64,000 bases of DNA from Haladaptatus halobius (lineage in GTDB: Archaea > Halobacteriota > Halobacteria > Halobacteriales > Haladaptataceae), in the NCBI RefSeq assembly GCF_020618475.1, contig NZ_CP085336.1:1-64000 (forward strand), in the 5' to 3' direction. The position numbers and the translations under genes were made by a program. Shown in pieces: positions 25,667-35,341 of this stretch; position 1 is the stretch's first letter; every line of letters starts with the position of its first letter. The notes below the pieces were generated by a model. That model was not told the DNA's origin. It searched no databases and worked only from the letters and a program-made list of their open reading frames with translations.

Positions 25667-27693
25667 GCTACCGAATCGGGGTCGATACAGGCGGTACATT
25701 CACGGATGTCGTCGTCTACGACGCGGAGTCGGGCGAGGTTCGTATCACCAAGACCCCATCGACGCCGCCAGACTTCGACCGGGGCGTCCTCAACGGTATC
25801 GACAAGATCACCGACCAAACCGACCTCTTGGGAAGTGACCTTTCGTTCCTCAGTCACGGGACGACCGTCGGCACGAACGCGGTCCTCGAAAACGAAATTC
25901 CCGATCTCGGACTCATCACCAACGAGGGGCTCCGAGACGTCCTCGAGATCGGCGACCAGACGCGGCCTGAACTCTACAATCTGCAGACAGACAAACCGCC
26001 GCACCTCGTGCCTCGGTACCTCCGCAAGGAGGTACCGGGGCGCATCGATTCGCAGGGCAACGTCGTCGACGAACTCGATGAGGATACCGTCGAAGCAGTC
26101 GTCGACGACCTCCTCAAGGAGGACATTGACTCCATCGTCGTCTCGATGCTATTTTCCTATCTCAACACCTCGCAGGAGGAGCGCGTGGGCGAGATCATTG
26201 AGAAACGGGCGCCCAAGATGGATTACGCGCTCTCCTCGGACGTCCACCCGGAGATCCGCGAGTACAACCGGACGATCACGACGGTGCTTAATGAAGCGAT
26301 CAAGTCGACCGTCCAGGACTATTTCAGCCGACTTGACGACGGCATCGAGGAACGCGGCATCGGCGTGCCCCTCAACGTAATGCACTCTGGTGGCGGTATC
26401 TTCAGTACGTCGCAAGCGACCGACCGCGCCATCCGGACGGTACTCTCCGGACCGGCAGCTGGCGCCGTGGCGACCAAGAGCGTCAGCGAACAAGAGGGCT
26501 ACGACGACGCCATCGGCATGGACATGGGCGGGACGAGCGCTGACGTAAGCCTCGTTCGAGACAGAGAACTCGTCCGGTCGACGGAGGGCGAGATCAACAA
26601 CCTGCCGGTGAAAACCCCGATGATCGATATCAACACAGTCGGCGCCGGCGGCGGGTCCATCGCGTGGATCGACGAGGGCGGCGCGCTCCGCGTTGGGCCC
26701 AAGAGCGCCGGCGCGGACCCCGGGCCCATCTGTTACGGCGGCGGCGGCGAACAGCCGACGCTCACCGACGCCAACCTGCTACTCGGCCGGCTCAACCCCG
26801 AAAGTTTCCTAGATGGCGAAATGGAGTTGGCCGTACAGCACACTCGGGACATTTTCGAGGAGAAGATTGGTGAGCCGCTCGGACAAACAATCGAAGAGGC
26901 GGCACTCAGCGTCATCAAGGTAGCCAACGCCAGTCTAGCCAGGGAGATTCGCCGCGTGACCGTCGAACGTGGGAACGACCCAGCCGACTTCGTGCTCGTC
27001 TCATTCGGCGGCGCTGGGCCGCTCCAGGCACCTGCCGCCGCCGCGGAGATGGACATGGAGACGGTCGTCGTCCCCCGCAACCCCGGCGTCTTCTCCGCTC
27101 GGGGGCTGCTCATCGCGGATATTCGTGTCGACGAGTCTCACGCCTATCGGAGCGAGAGTCTAAACGCGGACGAAATACAGACTCAGCTTGATGAACTTGA
27201 GTCCGATCTCGCCGATCGCCTCGACGAACAAGGCTTCGGTCTCGATGAGGCGCGAGTTAATCGGTCGGTCGACGTCCGGTACAAGGGACAGGCCTACGAA
27301 CTCACGGTTTCCGTACCAGACGGTGGCGTCGACGAGGCCACACTTGATACGATCGCGGAGGCGTTCCACGAGAAGCACGCGCGGCTCTACGGTCACGCCA
27401 TGCGCAACGAGCCGCTTGAGGCGGTCACATTGCGGGTCGACGGGAGTGTCTCCACGGCGCCACTCGAGGACGTTCTCGCTCGGAGCGATCAGGACGCGTA
27501 TCAGGGTGAGCGCGACGTCTACTTCGCCGACTTGGGATACGTCTCGACCGAAATATACGACCGGAACGCACTCGGCCCGGGCGAGACGGTTACCGGCCCG
27601 GCCGTTCTGGAGGAAAACGGCTCGACATCCATCATCCCGCCGGAGACAATGGCCGAAATATCCGAATCCGGGTCCGTCATCATCACGCTATAA
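25663..27693 (+). CDS. hyuA: Hydantoinase A/oxoprolinase family protein (ATPase subunit)
   Basis: 676 residues, an actin-like ATPase subunit. GVDTGGTFTDVVVYD at residues 5-19 and SHGTTVGTN form the first phosphate loop. DMGGTSADVSLV is the second, followed by GAGGGSIAWID, GPKSAGADPGPICYG and FGGAGPLQAPAAAAEM. It couples ATP hydrolysis to ring opening or carboxylation by HyuB. It overlaps hyuB by four bases. The downstream Asp/Glu-racemase-type gene after 500 bp could supply or remove a stereoisomer or unsaturated acid in the same pathway. Confidence 0.87.
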   Translation: MSYRIGVDTGGTFTDVVVYDAESGEVRITKTPSTPPDFDRGVLNGIDKITDQTDLLGSDLSFLSHGTTVGTNAVLENEIPDLGLITNEGLRDVLEIGDQTRPELYNLQTDKPPHLVPRYLRKEVPGRIDSQGNVVDELDEDTVEAVVDDLLKEDIDSIVVSMLFSYLNTSQEERVGEIIEKRAPKMDYALSSDVHPEIREYNRTITTVLNEAIKSTVQDYFSRLDDGIEERGIGVPLNVMHSGGGIFSTSQATDRAIRTVLSGPAAGAVATKSVSEQEGYDDAIGMDMGGTSADVSLVRDRELVRSTEGEINNLPVKTPMIDINTVGAGGGSIAWIDEGGALRVGPKSAGADPGPICYGGGGEQPTLTDANLLLGRLNPESFLDGEMELAVQHTRDIFEEKIGEPLGQTIEEAALSVIKVANASLAREIRRVTVERGNDPADFVLVSFGGAGPLQAPAAAAEMDMETVVVPRNPGVFSARGLLIADIRVDESHAYRSESLNADEIQTQLDELESDLADRLDEQGFGLDEARVNRSVDVRYKGQAYELTVSVPDGGVDEATLDTIAEAFHEKHARLYGHAMRNEPLEAVTLRVDGSVSTAPLEDVLARSDQDAYQGERDVYFADLGYVSTEIYDRNALGPGETVTGPAVLEENGSTSIIPPETMAEISESGSVIITL

Positions 27694-28192
27694 GGTGGAC
27701 CGAGAGTTCCGTTTAGACGGCGTTCTACGACCGAGGGCCGTGGCTGTCGTGACGTTGCGTTTCTTATGACCGATTCCGACCTGCCCTCATGGCCCAGGTT
27801 TCATGTTACGCCTACGATGAAATGCGTTAATTTATCGACCATAATCGATGTCACTGCGCGGGACCAACATGGGTCACCATCGACGCGAGCGACTTCGAGT
27901 GGTCGGACGTCACCAACTAGGAGGGTGTCTGACGATACGCGTGCATACTCCCGGTCGATCCTGCGCCGGGTCTGAGTAGCACCTCGGGCAAGACGTAACT
28001 TGTTTGGACGGAGCGACTGGACGACTACGCTGGCTGCCGTCTCTGCGTCAAGGACGAGAGCCAGAACCTGACGGGGAGAACGATGGATGAGGTGTCGATG
28101 ACTTTCACGAGAGTCGCGGTGCCCGCGGGACGTCAGATCAACCAGCCAGTGCTATGCTAAAAGTTATCACAGTCGCCGTCGAACGGGTAAGC
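27694..28192. other. Intergenic region with gene-remnant character
   Basis: About 500 bp without an intact gene. Separate frames read like coding DNA in pieces: WVTIDASDFEWSDVTN ends in a stop near 27920, and VKDESQNLTGRTMDEV near 28055-28100 recalls the VKDExxNPT segment of PLP fold-II enzymes. They are not in one frame. The promoter of the next gene lies at the right end. Confidence 0.35.
28159..28168 (+). promoter_or_regulatory. TATA-like element of the racemase/isomerase gene
   Basis: AAAGTTATCA lies 25-34 nt before the ATG at 28193 and favours that start over an in-frame ATG at 28154. Confidence 0.4.
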
Positions 28193-28900
28193 ATGTACGG
28201 TTGGCGCAGTCGCCTCGGACTTATTCTTCCGTCGTCGAACACAACGAACGAGCCCGAGTTCTACAACCACCTGCCAGATGGAATGTCGTTGCACACCGCT
28301 CGTATGCGTCTCGAGAACGCCAACGCGAAAGCCCTCGAAGACATGGCAAATGAGGTTGAGCGCTGTACGGACTTACTCGCGACCGCAGATGTCGACGCTA
28401 TTGCCTATGGGTGTACGACCGGAAGTCTTGTGAAAGGAGCGGGGTACGACGAGGAAATCGAGACCCGCATTGAGGACCGTGCGGGCGTTCCTGCGGTGGC
28501 GACTGCTGCTTCCATCAAGCGAGCGTTCGACGCGCTAAACCTCCGATCCCTGGCCATCGCGACGCCGTACATCCAAGACCTTAATGAGCGGGAAGAGCGG
28601 TTTCTCCAGGAGGCGGGGTACGAGGTAGTCGACCTCCAGGGGCTCGAACTCGAGGCAAACTCTGCCATCGGTGATCGTACCCCCGAAACCACGTACCGTC
28701 AGGCACGGATGTTGAACCACGGCGACGCGGATGGGGTATTTATCAGTTGTACCAACTACCGTACTTTCGAGATCGTCGAGCAGTTAGAAACCGATCTGGA
28801 CAAGCCGGTCGTCACGAGCAATCAGGCGACGCTGTGGGATGCCCTCCAGACCGTGGGAGTTGAACCAGACCTACCACTCGGGCGCCTGTTCGAGTGCTGA
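28193..28900 (+). CDS. Asp/Glu racemase superfamily, maleate isomerase/arylmalonate decarboxylase type
   Basis: 235 residues starting MYGWRSRLGLILPSSNTTNEPEF. The opening GLILPSSNT is typical of maleate cis-trans isomerase and arylmalonate decarboxylase relatives. The two catalytic cysteines of the superfamily are present in YGCTTGS and in SCTNYRT. The fold interconverts or decarboxylates small dicarboxylates through a cysteine-stabilised enolate. Next to hyuBA it could isomerise maleate-type or racemise hydantoin-type intermediates. The specific reaction is not determined by sequence. Confidence 0.78.
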   Translation: MYGWRSRLGLILPSSNTTNEPEFYNHLPDGMSLHTARMRLENANAKALEDMANEVERCTDLLATADVDAIAYGCTTGSLVKGAGYDEEIETRIEDRAGVPAVATAASIKRAFDALNLRSLAIATPYIQDLNEREERFLQEAGYEVVDLQGLELEANSAIGDRTPETTYRQARMLNHGDADGVFISCTNYRTFEIVEQLETDLDKPVVTSNQATLWDALQTVGVEPDLPLGRLFEC

Positions 28901-29072
28901 AGTCGACGTCCCGATGCTGTCACGGCCGAAGACTGCCCGTAGCCGATCCGATGTGAACAGTCCGTGTCGACGTCAATCTTCCTGCCTCGTGTTTCAGTCA
29001 TGACGCAGTGACGGGATCAGGCACCCTATCAAAGGGGGTGTATTCAAAAAAAGACGGAATCCATGTAGTGAG

Positions 29073-30539
29073 TTAGTCGTCGGACGATATTGATGACTTA
29101 GCCTCGACGTCCTCGAAGATCGGCGCGAGGTTGCGATCGTCTGTCGGGTTTGTGAGGTAGCTAACGATTACCATTGCGGCGATCGAGAGGGCGACTGCTA
29201 GGATGATCTCATGGACTGGAAGCGGGACCTGCCGACCGAAGACGGCGCCAACGAAACCGAAGACGACGGCCGCGAGTGCACCTCCCTTGGTGGCGCGCTT
29301 CCAGAATAACCCCGCCGCCACGGCGACGAACAGCGAGCCACCAATCACACCCCAGGCGTACGCGCCGATGACGGCGATTAGCGCGATCTCGCCGGCCAAT
29401 GCCTGGTAGGTCGAAAACGCGACGATAACGACACCGAAGATACCCGTGAAGATGCGCGACCATTTCAACAACTCTCGCTCATCTGGATCGTCCGCAAAGT
29501 ACGGCCCGTAGATGTCATTGGCCGTATAGACGCCCACGATGTGCAACAGCGAGTCAGTCGTCGATTGAACCCCCGCGAGAATTGCCATCATTGCGATGGC
29601 GCCGAGCACACCACCCACCAACTCAGTAATAATGGCGGGCGCCATCGGGTCGCCGGTTTGTTGGGGAAGGTAGATGGCACCGATGATGCCAATGACTGAG
29701 ATGAGCAGGTAGAACAGGACGATAGCGAGCGAGTTGACTGCCGGCACTAGCCGTGCCGTCTTGACGTCCTTCGCCGAGATGACGCGCTGGACGTAGTATG
29801 GATGGACTGCAATCCCCAGCCCGAACACCAGGAACAGCGCGAACACCGCGAGGTTATCCGGCGTTTGTCCGCCGTAGATGTTCATGAGCTCAGTATTTTG
29901 CGTGAGGGTGTTGGCTGGGTCAGTTAGTATCCGCTGGAGAAGGACGCCCGCCATGATGAGCACGCCGACGCCCATCACTGCAGCTTGGATGATGTCCGTC
30001 CGAGCGACGGACATCATCCCGCCGAGGATGGTGTAAGCAACAAAGAACAGCCCCACGGTGGCGATACCCACCGTCATCGGGATACCGATGATGCCTTCGA
30101 CGATATAGCCGATGCCGAACAGCTGAGCGATGAGAGTGATGGCATAGGTAAATACGATAACTGCGGCCGTCAGTGCGCGCAACAGTTGGGAGTCGTACCG
30201 TACCTCCATGAGTTCCGACAGCGAGTTCACCCGGATATTCTGCCACTTTTTTGCCGTCAGCGAGAGAAACATCATCCCTCCCATTGCTCCAGTAGTGTAC
30301 AGCGTCATAAACGCCCACCCGTACTGTGAGGCGTACCCGATGCCGCCGATGACCGTCAGCGCGCTCATGAACGATGCGAACAGCGACCCCCACGCCAACG
30401 GCATCGAAAGTGTCTGGTCTGTCGTCGCGAAATCCGAGATTCCATCGACGTTGCGCCAGCCCCAGACGCCGATACCTAGCACAATCAGCAAATACAGGAC
30501 AAACCAGCCGAGGTACATCCAGCTGATGTTAGTAGCCAT
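29073..30539 (-). CDS. Sodium:solute symporter (SSS/SLC5 family)
   Basis: 488 residues, about 13 membrane segments beginning MYLGWFVLYLLIVLGIGVWG. Family features include SLFASFMSALTVIGGIGYA near 50-70 and the central GLGIAVHPYYVQRVISAKD and MAILAGVQSTTDSLLHIVG segments. The closest relatives by eye are PutP/pantothenate-permease-type carriers for organic anions or amino acids. It starts two bases after the stop of a 49-residue peptide gene, so they form an operon. The substrate may be the compound degraded by the hydantoinase cluster. Confidence 0.85.
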   Translation of the reverse strand: MATNISWMYLGWFVLYLLIVLGIGVWGWRNVDGISDFATTDQTLSMPLAWGSLFASFMSALTVIGGIGYASQYGWAFMTLYTTGAMGGMMFLSLTAKKWQNIRVNSLSELMEVRYDSQLLRALTAAVIVFTYAITLIAQLFGIGYIVEGIIGIPMTVGIATVGLFFVAYTILGGMMSVARTDIIQAAVMGVGVLIMAGVLLQRILTDPANTLTQNTELMNIYGGQTPDNLAVFALFLVFGLGIAVHPYYVQRVISAKDVKTARLVPAVNSLAIVLFYLLISVIGIIGAIYLPQQTGDPMAPAIITELVGGVLGAIAMMAILAGVQSTTDSLLHIVGVYTANDIYGPYFADDPDERELLKWSRIFTGIFGVVIVAFSTYQALAGEIALIAVIGAYAWGVIGGSLFVAVAAGLFWKRATKGGALAAVVFGFVGAVFGRQVPLPVHEIILAVALSIAAMVIVSYLTNPTDDRNLAPIFEDVEAKSSISSDD

Positions 30540-30541
30540 GA

Positions 30542-30691
30542 TTACAGGTTAGCCTCCGTGAGGCCGGTAGTCTCGTCTTCTATAATTTCGTCTTCTTCTT
30601 GTCTGTTCTTCCAGACGGCCCATGCGATGGTCGCGACCGACCACACCAGCAGGCCGATAACCGTGACGTACACGTCGATTCCTATTGGCAT
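30542..30691 (-). CDS. Symporter small accessory membrane peptide
   Basis: 49 residues beginning MPIGIDVYVTVIGLLVW. A single membrane helix (about residues 6-28, ending in AWAVWKNR) is followed by a highly acidic tail (EEDEIIEDE). Its stop is two bases before the symporter start, in the same direction. Small one-helix partners of this layout are known immediately upstream of haloarchaeal SSS symporters. Role in assembly or gating is inferred. Confidence 0.75.
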   Translation of the reverse strand: MPIGIDVYVTVIGLLVWSVATIAWAVWKNRQEEDEIIEDETTGLTEANL

Positions 30692-31031
30692 ACTATACCA
30701 CGTGTGATAATGATGAGCACGCTTATGAAAATATTCACTACTATTTTTCTTGTGTACAATTACAGATCCGTCTCATCAACGTATTCTGTCCGTAATTCGG
30801 CTGAAGCGACACAAGTGGAGGTTATATGCAATCAGAGGGGAACATTTCAGCGGACACTTTCTGGGGGAGTCACGACGAAACGTTGTAGGGTTCCATTTTG
30901 CAGACATATCTAACGGTATCGAACGACGGATGGTAGTGGTTCCTCTGATTCTCGAGTATCTGTGCAGGTTGCGCCACCGAGCGGTTGACTGTCCGAAACG
31001 TTTAACGCCCGGACGTGGGTCTGGCTAACAT
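30692..31031. other. Divergent promoter region
   Basis: 340 bp between the symporter operon and the dipeptidase gene. A TATA-like tcataagcg on the minus strand near 30720-30728 is well placed for the accessory peptide gene. I see no other gene or repeat. Confidence 0.35.
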
Positions 31032-32051
31032 ATGCTACCCAACGACCGCTGTACGGACGTTGGCGTGTTCGACGCCCACGCGGACCTCCTCTACACGGTC
31101 GTCCGCGAACGCAGTCTCGGGGGCAAACAGATCATCGAGGACCAGTTTCTCCCCGGTATGCGAACGGGGGGAATCGACATGCGCGTCACGCCCATCTACT
31201 TGGATGCCGACCAGGCACGTGAGACCGCGACACGGCTTGGGTTGCGCATGGCCGAGGCGTTTCACGCCGAAGTAGAGCAGACCGACGCGCTCGAGAATGC
31301 CACTACTGCCCGCGAGGTTCGCGCCGGCGCCGACTCCGACTCGATCACACTCATCTTAGGGATGGAAGGTGCCGAACCCTTGAAAGGTGATATCGCCATT
31401 CTCGACGCCTTCTACCGTCTGGGCTTGCGGGTGCTCGGACTTACTCACAGCCGACGCAACATGGCGGGCGACGGTGCGTTCTTCGAACCGACGCGGTCAG
31501 GAGACCCCGGCGGTCTCTCAGCGTTCGGCGTCGAAGCGGTTGAACGGTGTGTCGACCATGGAATCGTCGTCGACGTATCGCATCTCAACGAACCGGGGTT
31601 CTGGGATGTCGTCGATCACACTGACGGGCCTATTATTGCGTCTCACTCGAACTGTCGAAAGTTACGGGATCATCCACGCAACCTCTGGGACGACCAACTG
31701 CAGGCGGTTGCTGACAGCGGCGGTGTTGTGTGCATAAATGCTCTCAAGGCATACCTTCACGGTGACGACCCCGATATCGAAGCATTCGTAGATCACATTG
31801 AACACGCTGCTGACGTGGTCGGTGTCGAACACGTCGGAATCGGATTCGATTTCTACGACTACAACCTAGAGTACATGTCACCCGTCGAACGGTCGTACAT
31901 GATCGACGTCTCTGCTGCAGATGGATTAAGCGAGGATAGTGACGCAGAGAATCTCCCAGGGGCCCTCCTCGATCGAGAATTCGAACCCATCGAGGTTCGA
32001 AAACTGCTAAAGGAGAATTTCGTTCGCGTCTTCGAACAGGCTTTGGATTGA
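31032..32051 (+). CDS. Membrane dipeptidase/peptidase M19 family hydrolase
   Basis: 339 residues of the renal-dipeptidase amidohydrolase fold. Zinc ligands are visible as DAHADLL (H16, D18), the bridging glutamate in GMEGAEPL, and histidines in DVSHLNEPGF and IASHSNCRKL. No signal or anchor is present despite the family name, so it should be cytoplasmic. Archaeal M19 relatives can hydrolyse dipeptides or cyclic amides. It is the first gene of a group with the split TPP enzyme, separated by 266 bp. Confidence 0.85.
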   Translation: MLPNDRCTDVGVFDAHADLLYTVVRERSLGGKQIIEDQFLPGMRTGGIDMRVTPIYLDADQARETATRLGLRMAEAFHAEVEQTDALENATTAREVRAGADSDSITLILGMEGAEPLKGDIAILDAFYRLGLRVLGLTHSRRNMAGDGAFFEPTRSGDPGGLSAFGVEAVERCVDHGIVVDVSHLNEPGFWDVVDHTDGPIIASHSNCRKLRDHPRNLWDDQLQAVADSGGVVCINALKAYLHGDDPDIEAFVDHIEHAADVVGVEHVGIGFDFYDYNLEYMSPVERSYMIDVSAADGLSEDSDAENLPGALLDREFEPIEVRKLLKENFVRVFEQALD

Positions 32052-32317
32052 AGTCGGCTCTTGTAGGACTGAAACGTCCAATCTCAAATCCTGTATCGAC
32101 GTTATGATTGCTTTGCACTCTGGAAAACCGTAGTGCTCGATCCCGGCGACAGCCTACTCTGTTCCGGGAAAGATAACGCTCCACGAGAACTTGCTCACCG
32201 TCTCTCCAGTTACAACGGCACGTAAAGTCAGTGTCACCTGTTACTCGAGAATTGGTTGCCGGAATCAAAACTCCTAACATGGCGGGAATCTGGCTACCGT
32301 GTAATAATCCGTAAATC

Positions 32318-32830
32318 ATGAGTTGGGCTACAGATGCAGCAGACGGACTCGAAGCCGCTGGCATCGGACTCGTTGTCTATCTGCCGGATACAAAACTGAT
32401 GCCGTTAATCGAAGAAGTACAGACTCGAGACACGTTCGACACCGTGTTAGTTACTCGCGAGGAGGAAGGGATTGGCGTAGCGGCCGGCGCGTGGCTCGGC
32501 GGACAACGCGCAGCGATGCTCTGCCAATCAAGCGGGCTCATGAACACGTTTAATGCATTTGCATCGCTCGCCATTCCGGCCCGTATCCCTCTTTTGGGGA
32601 TGACGATGCGCCGCGGTGACCTTGGCGAGTTTAATATCGCCCAGATTCCGGGCGGCTACGGTCTCCCGAGAATGCTTGAAGAACTTGGCGTCCGTAACCA
32701 CTGTCTCGACCGCCCAGAGGACGTCCGCGACCGAACGCAGATGGCGGTTGAGACGGCGTTTGCAACATGCACCCCGTATGTAGTACTGCTCGAAACAACC
32801 GTCACCGGCTACAAAAAAGAGAACCAGTAA
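32318..32830 (+). CDS. TPP-dependent decarboxylase, PYR-domain subunit (sulfopyruvate decarboxylase alpha-like)
   Basis: 170 residues, a free-standing TPP pyrimidine-binding domain. The catalytic-type glutamate is in VTREEEGIGVAAGAWLGG (about 45-62), followed by MLCQSSGLMNTFNA. It matches the alpha subunit of ComDE sulfopyruvate or phosphonopyruvate decarboxylase. The PP-domain subunit follows after 14 bp, so the active site would form between the two proteins. Substrate could be sulfopyruvate or another 2-oxo acid. No coenzyme M genes are nearby. Confidence 0.8.
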   Translation: MSWATDAADGLEAAGIGLVVYLPDTKLMPLIEEVQTRDTFDTVLVTREEEGIGVAAGAWLGGQRAAMLCQSSGLMNTFNAFASLAIPARIPLLGMTMRRGDLGEFNIAQIPGGYGLPRMLEELGVRNHCLDRPEDVRDRTQMAVETAFATCTPYVVLLETTVTGYKKENQ

Positions 32831-32844
32831 CGCACACCGAATCA

Positions 32845-33444
32845 ATGACAGAGAAATCCTCACCGGCACCGGCTCGCGAGTCGGTTGCTGACCAAGTCAC
32901 TTGCACAGAAATTGTCCTCGAAATCACCCCTGACGCTGCGATTGTCTCGAATCTCGGCGTCGCCTCCTATGTGCTTGCGGGAGTAGAAGATCGTGCGCGG
33001 AACTTCTACCAGTGGGGGGCCATGGGCGTCACCACTCCTGTTGGGCTTGGACTCGCGTTGAGTACCGATGAGCCGGTCACTGTGCTTGACGGCGACGGAT
33101 CAATGCTCATGTCGCTCGGCTCACTTTCGACTGTTGGGTCCTACAACCCGGAAAACATGGTCATCGTGCTGTTCAACAATCGACAGTATGGCACGACAGG
33201 TGGCCAAGAAAATCACTCTAACACCACCAATTTCGTTGGCGTGGCTGAAAATTGTGGGGTTACCGCCATCCACGTGACGGACAATGACGAGTTCCGTGAC
33301 GAGTATCACAAGGCTGTTGATGCCGATGAAACGGTGATGATCGTGTGTGAGGTTGCACCGCTGGATCCAGATACCCGCCCGCCGTTTGACTTCGCGCATG
33401 TCAAACGCCGAGTCCGAGATGCGATGACGGCTGGAAACAAGTGA
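32845..33444 (+). CDS. TPP-dependent decarboxylase, PP-domain subunit (sulfopyruvate decarboxylase beta-like)
   Basis: 199 residues starting MTEKSSPAPA. The diphosphate/Mg2+ motif runs from GDGSMLMSLGSLSTVG to VIVLFNN (GDG-X-NN). The conserved AMGVTTPVGLGLALS and YGTTGGQENHSNTTNF follow the pattern of ComE and phosphonopyruvate decarboxylases. It works with the upstream PYR subunit. The open frame extends 26 codons upstream but those overlap the alpha gene, so the ATG at 32845 is chosen. Confidence 0.82.
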   Translation: MTEKSSPAPARESVADQVTCTEIVLEITPDAAIVSNLGVASYVLAGVEDRARNFYQWGAMGVTTPVGLGLALSTDEPVTVLDGDGSMLMSLGSLSTVGSYNPENMVIVLFNNRQYGTTGGQENHSNTTNFVGVAENCGVTAIHVTDNDEFRDEYHKAVDADETVMIVCEVAPLDPDTRPPFDFAHVKRRVRDAMTAGNK

Positions 33445-33671
33445 CGCCACACCGGCCCTCAAGCACTCGGATACCTGCGAGAGATCAGGACACAATCACT
33501 GCTAAAGTAAAGGCGACAACGCTACTCGTTGGCATCGGTGGCTATATCGGGATAACTCGGAATCCCCTTGTCGGAGTCGGCTTCGCCCTCGTCGGCGTAT
33601 GGAGCCTCTATCGATCGTACGAAAGACGCCACAAACTCGTGTCCACGTGCAGACTCAACCAAAGCCAGTGA
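33441..33671 (+). CDS. Possible small membrane protein
   Basis: 76 residues from a GTG overlapping the end of the TPP beta gene. It has one or two hydrophobic stretches (TLLVGIGGYIGI and LVGVGFALVGVWSLY) and a basic end (SYERRHK). I do not recognise a family. The overlap and hydrophobicity argue for a real gene, but an opposite-strand frame of equal length exists (33522-33755). Confidence 0.3.
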   Translation: MTPHRPSSTRIPARDQDTITAKVKATTLLVGIGGYIGITRNPLVGVGFALVGVWSLYRSYERRHKLVSTCRLNQSQ

Positions 33672-33959
33672 CTGTGTATCCGGAGTATCCAACGAAATGC
33701 CTCGAGACTCTCGCCGACCAGATAGATCTAAACCAGCTCGAAACGACTTGATCACAAGGTATGTTAGCGTTTTTCGATTTTGGAATTGGAATATCCGGGG
33801 AGAATCGAATCGTCTCGACGATCAGGTGGAAAACTCATCGGTGGTCATGACCGAATAGCCACTAATGGTATCACCACTCTCGTCTTTTAGGGTTACTCGG
33901 AGTTCGGTCAATTTTGTCGTCGATCGGGACGATGTAGTGATGCATCCGAAGAGAAGACC

Positions 33960-35243
33960 CTATCGATGGAAATCAACGTTTTTTCTATTATCACCCCGAT
34001 ATAAAGTCGTCTCGGCGGGATTCGCCTGAGCTATTAGCCGACCGTCTTTGAGAACGAGTCTTCGGGGTGCACGCGTACGAAGTGCATTGAACTGGTCTGG
34101 ACTGTCGAAGACGACAAGCGAACCCTTTGTTCCCTCGGCAAGGCTATAGTTAGTCACACCGAACACCTCGGCGTTCGCCACTGTGAGCATCTCCCAGAGC
34201 GCTGCGACATCGTCACGTCCGCTCATATGGGCGTAGTGAAGTAAGATGAACGCTGCGTCAAGTTGGTCACCGACACCGTAGTGATACCACGGATCCATAA
34301 CGGAGTCGTGACCGATGCCGACGGTTACGCCCGCGTCCCGGAGTTGGTCAATTCGGGTGTGACCGCGTCGTCGTGGGTAGCCATCATATCGACCTTGGAG
34401 GACGGCGTTGTCCGGTGGGTTTGTGACAACAGATACACCGCTCTCTACAAGAAGGTTAATTAGTTTGTTCGCGTAGGCATTCGAGTAGGAATGCATCGCC
34501 GTCGCATGGCTAGCTGTTGTTTGACTCCCCATGTCTCGTTTGAGTGCTTCGCTTGCCAGCACTTCTGTGAATCGTGACTGTGGGTCGTCGGTCTCGTCGA
34601 TGTGGAGATCGAGCAGTAGATCGTGACGCTCAGCGATGTCGACTGCGGTCTGCACATCTTTGACACCGTCCTCGCGGGTATGCTCGTTATGGGGAATCCC
34701 TCCGACCACGTCGACTCCCATCTTAACTGCTTCGTGGAGCAGATCAAGATGATCCTCGTCTGTGAAGAGGCCGTCCTGCGGGAAAGCAACGACCTGGAGG
34801 TCGACGAGGTCAATCACTTCTTCGCGGAGTTCTATCAATGCTTCGACACCGGTAAGCGTCTGTTCAGTAGTGTCGACGTGTGTTCGAACGCGCGTGGTTC
34901 CATGGGCAGTGAACCACTCAACTGTGCGTGTCGCTCGTTCTTTCAGATCCTCCTTCTCGAGGTTGGTCTTTCTATCGGCCCATATTTCGATCCCTTCTGC
35001 GAGCGTTCCCGATTGATTCCATCGAGGGTCGCCGGCAGTCCCTGTGGCATCGAGGTGGATATGTGGTTCGATAAGCGGTGGCGTCACAAGTCGCCCCTCA
35101 GCATCGTATCGCTGGTCGTCGTCGAATGCCTCCGCGTCACCCTCACCAACGTCGACTATGCGATCAATGTTACTGTCTCGTATTTCGATGTCGACGCGCT
35201 CTCCTTCGAGCGTCCTCCCGTCTGTCACGACAAAATCGTTCAT
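33960..35243 (-). CDS. codA: Cytosine deaminase
   Basis: 427 residues of the amidohydrolase superfamily. It hydrolyses cytosine to uracil and ammonia. Metal and catalytic residues H61 and H63 (EPHIHLD), H214 and E217 (LHIDETDD), H246 (SHATAM) and D313 (GHDSVMDPWY) fall at the same numbers as in E. coli CodA. The C-terminal RRLVLKDGRLIA strand is also typical. It is divergent from a permease gene of the CodB family that is now broken. It may also act on related heterocycles such as creatinine or isoguanine. Confidence 0.88.
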   Translation of the reverse strand: MNDFVVTDGRTLEGERVDIEIRDSNIDRIVDVGEGDAEAFDDDQRYDAEGRLVTPPLIEPHIHLDATGTAGDPRWNQSGTLAEGIEIWADRKTNLEKEDLKERATRTVEWFTAHGTTRVRTHVDTTEQTLTGVEALIELREEVIDLVDLQVVAFPQDGLFTDEDHLDLLHEAVKMGVDVVGGIPHNEHTREDGVKDVQTAVDIAERHDLLLDLHIDETDDPQSRFTEVLASEALKRDMGSQTTASHATAMHSYSNAYANKLINLLVESGVSVVTNPPDNAVLQGRYDGYPRRRGHTRIDQLRDAGVTVGIGHDSVMDPWYHYGVGDQLDAAFILLHYAHMSGRDDVAALWEMLTVANAEVFGVTNYSLAEGTKGSLVVFDSPDQFNALRTRAPRRLVLKDGRLIAQANPAETTLYRGDNRKNVDFHR

Positions 35244-35341
35244 GCCATAGAAGCACTGCCAATCTCTAAAATTGTACCGACTTTCCCCATTTATCGAAGG
35301 ATTTACCAGTAAAGAGCAATCATCGATTGTTATTCATATAC

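Noticed and set aside
24668..25699. 343-codon minus-strand frame opposite hyuB
   Set aside because: Antisense shadow with no recognisable family; hyuB has full-length family similarity and overlaps hyuA.
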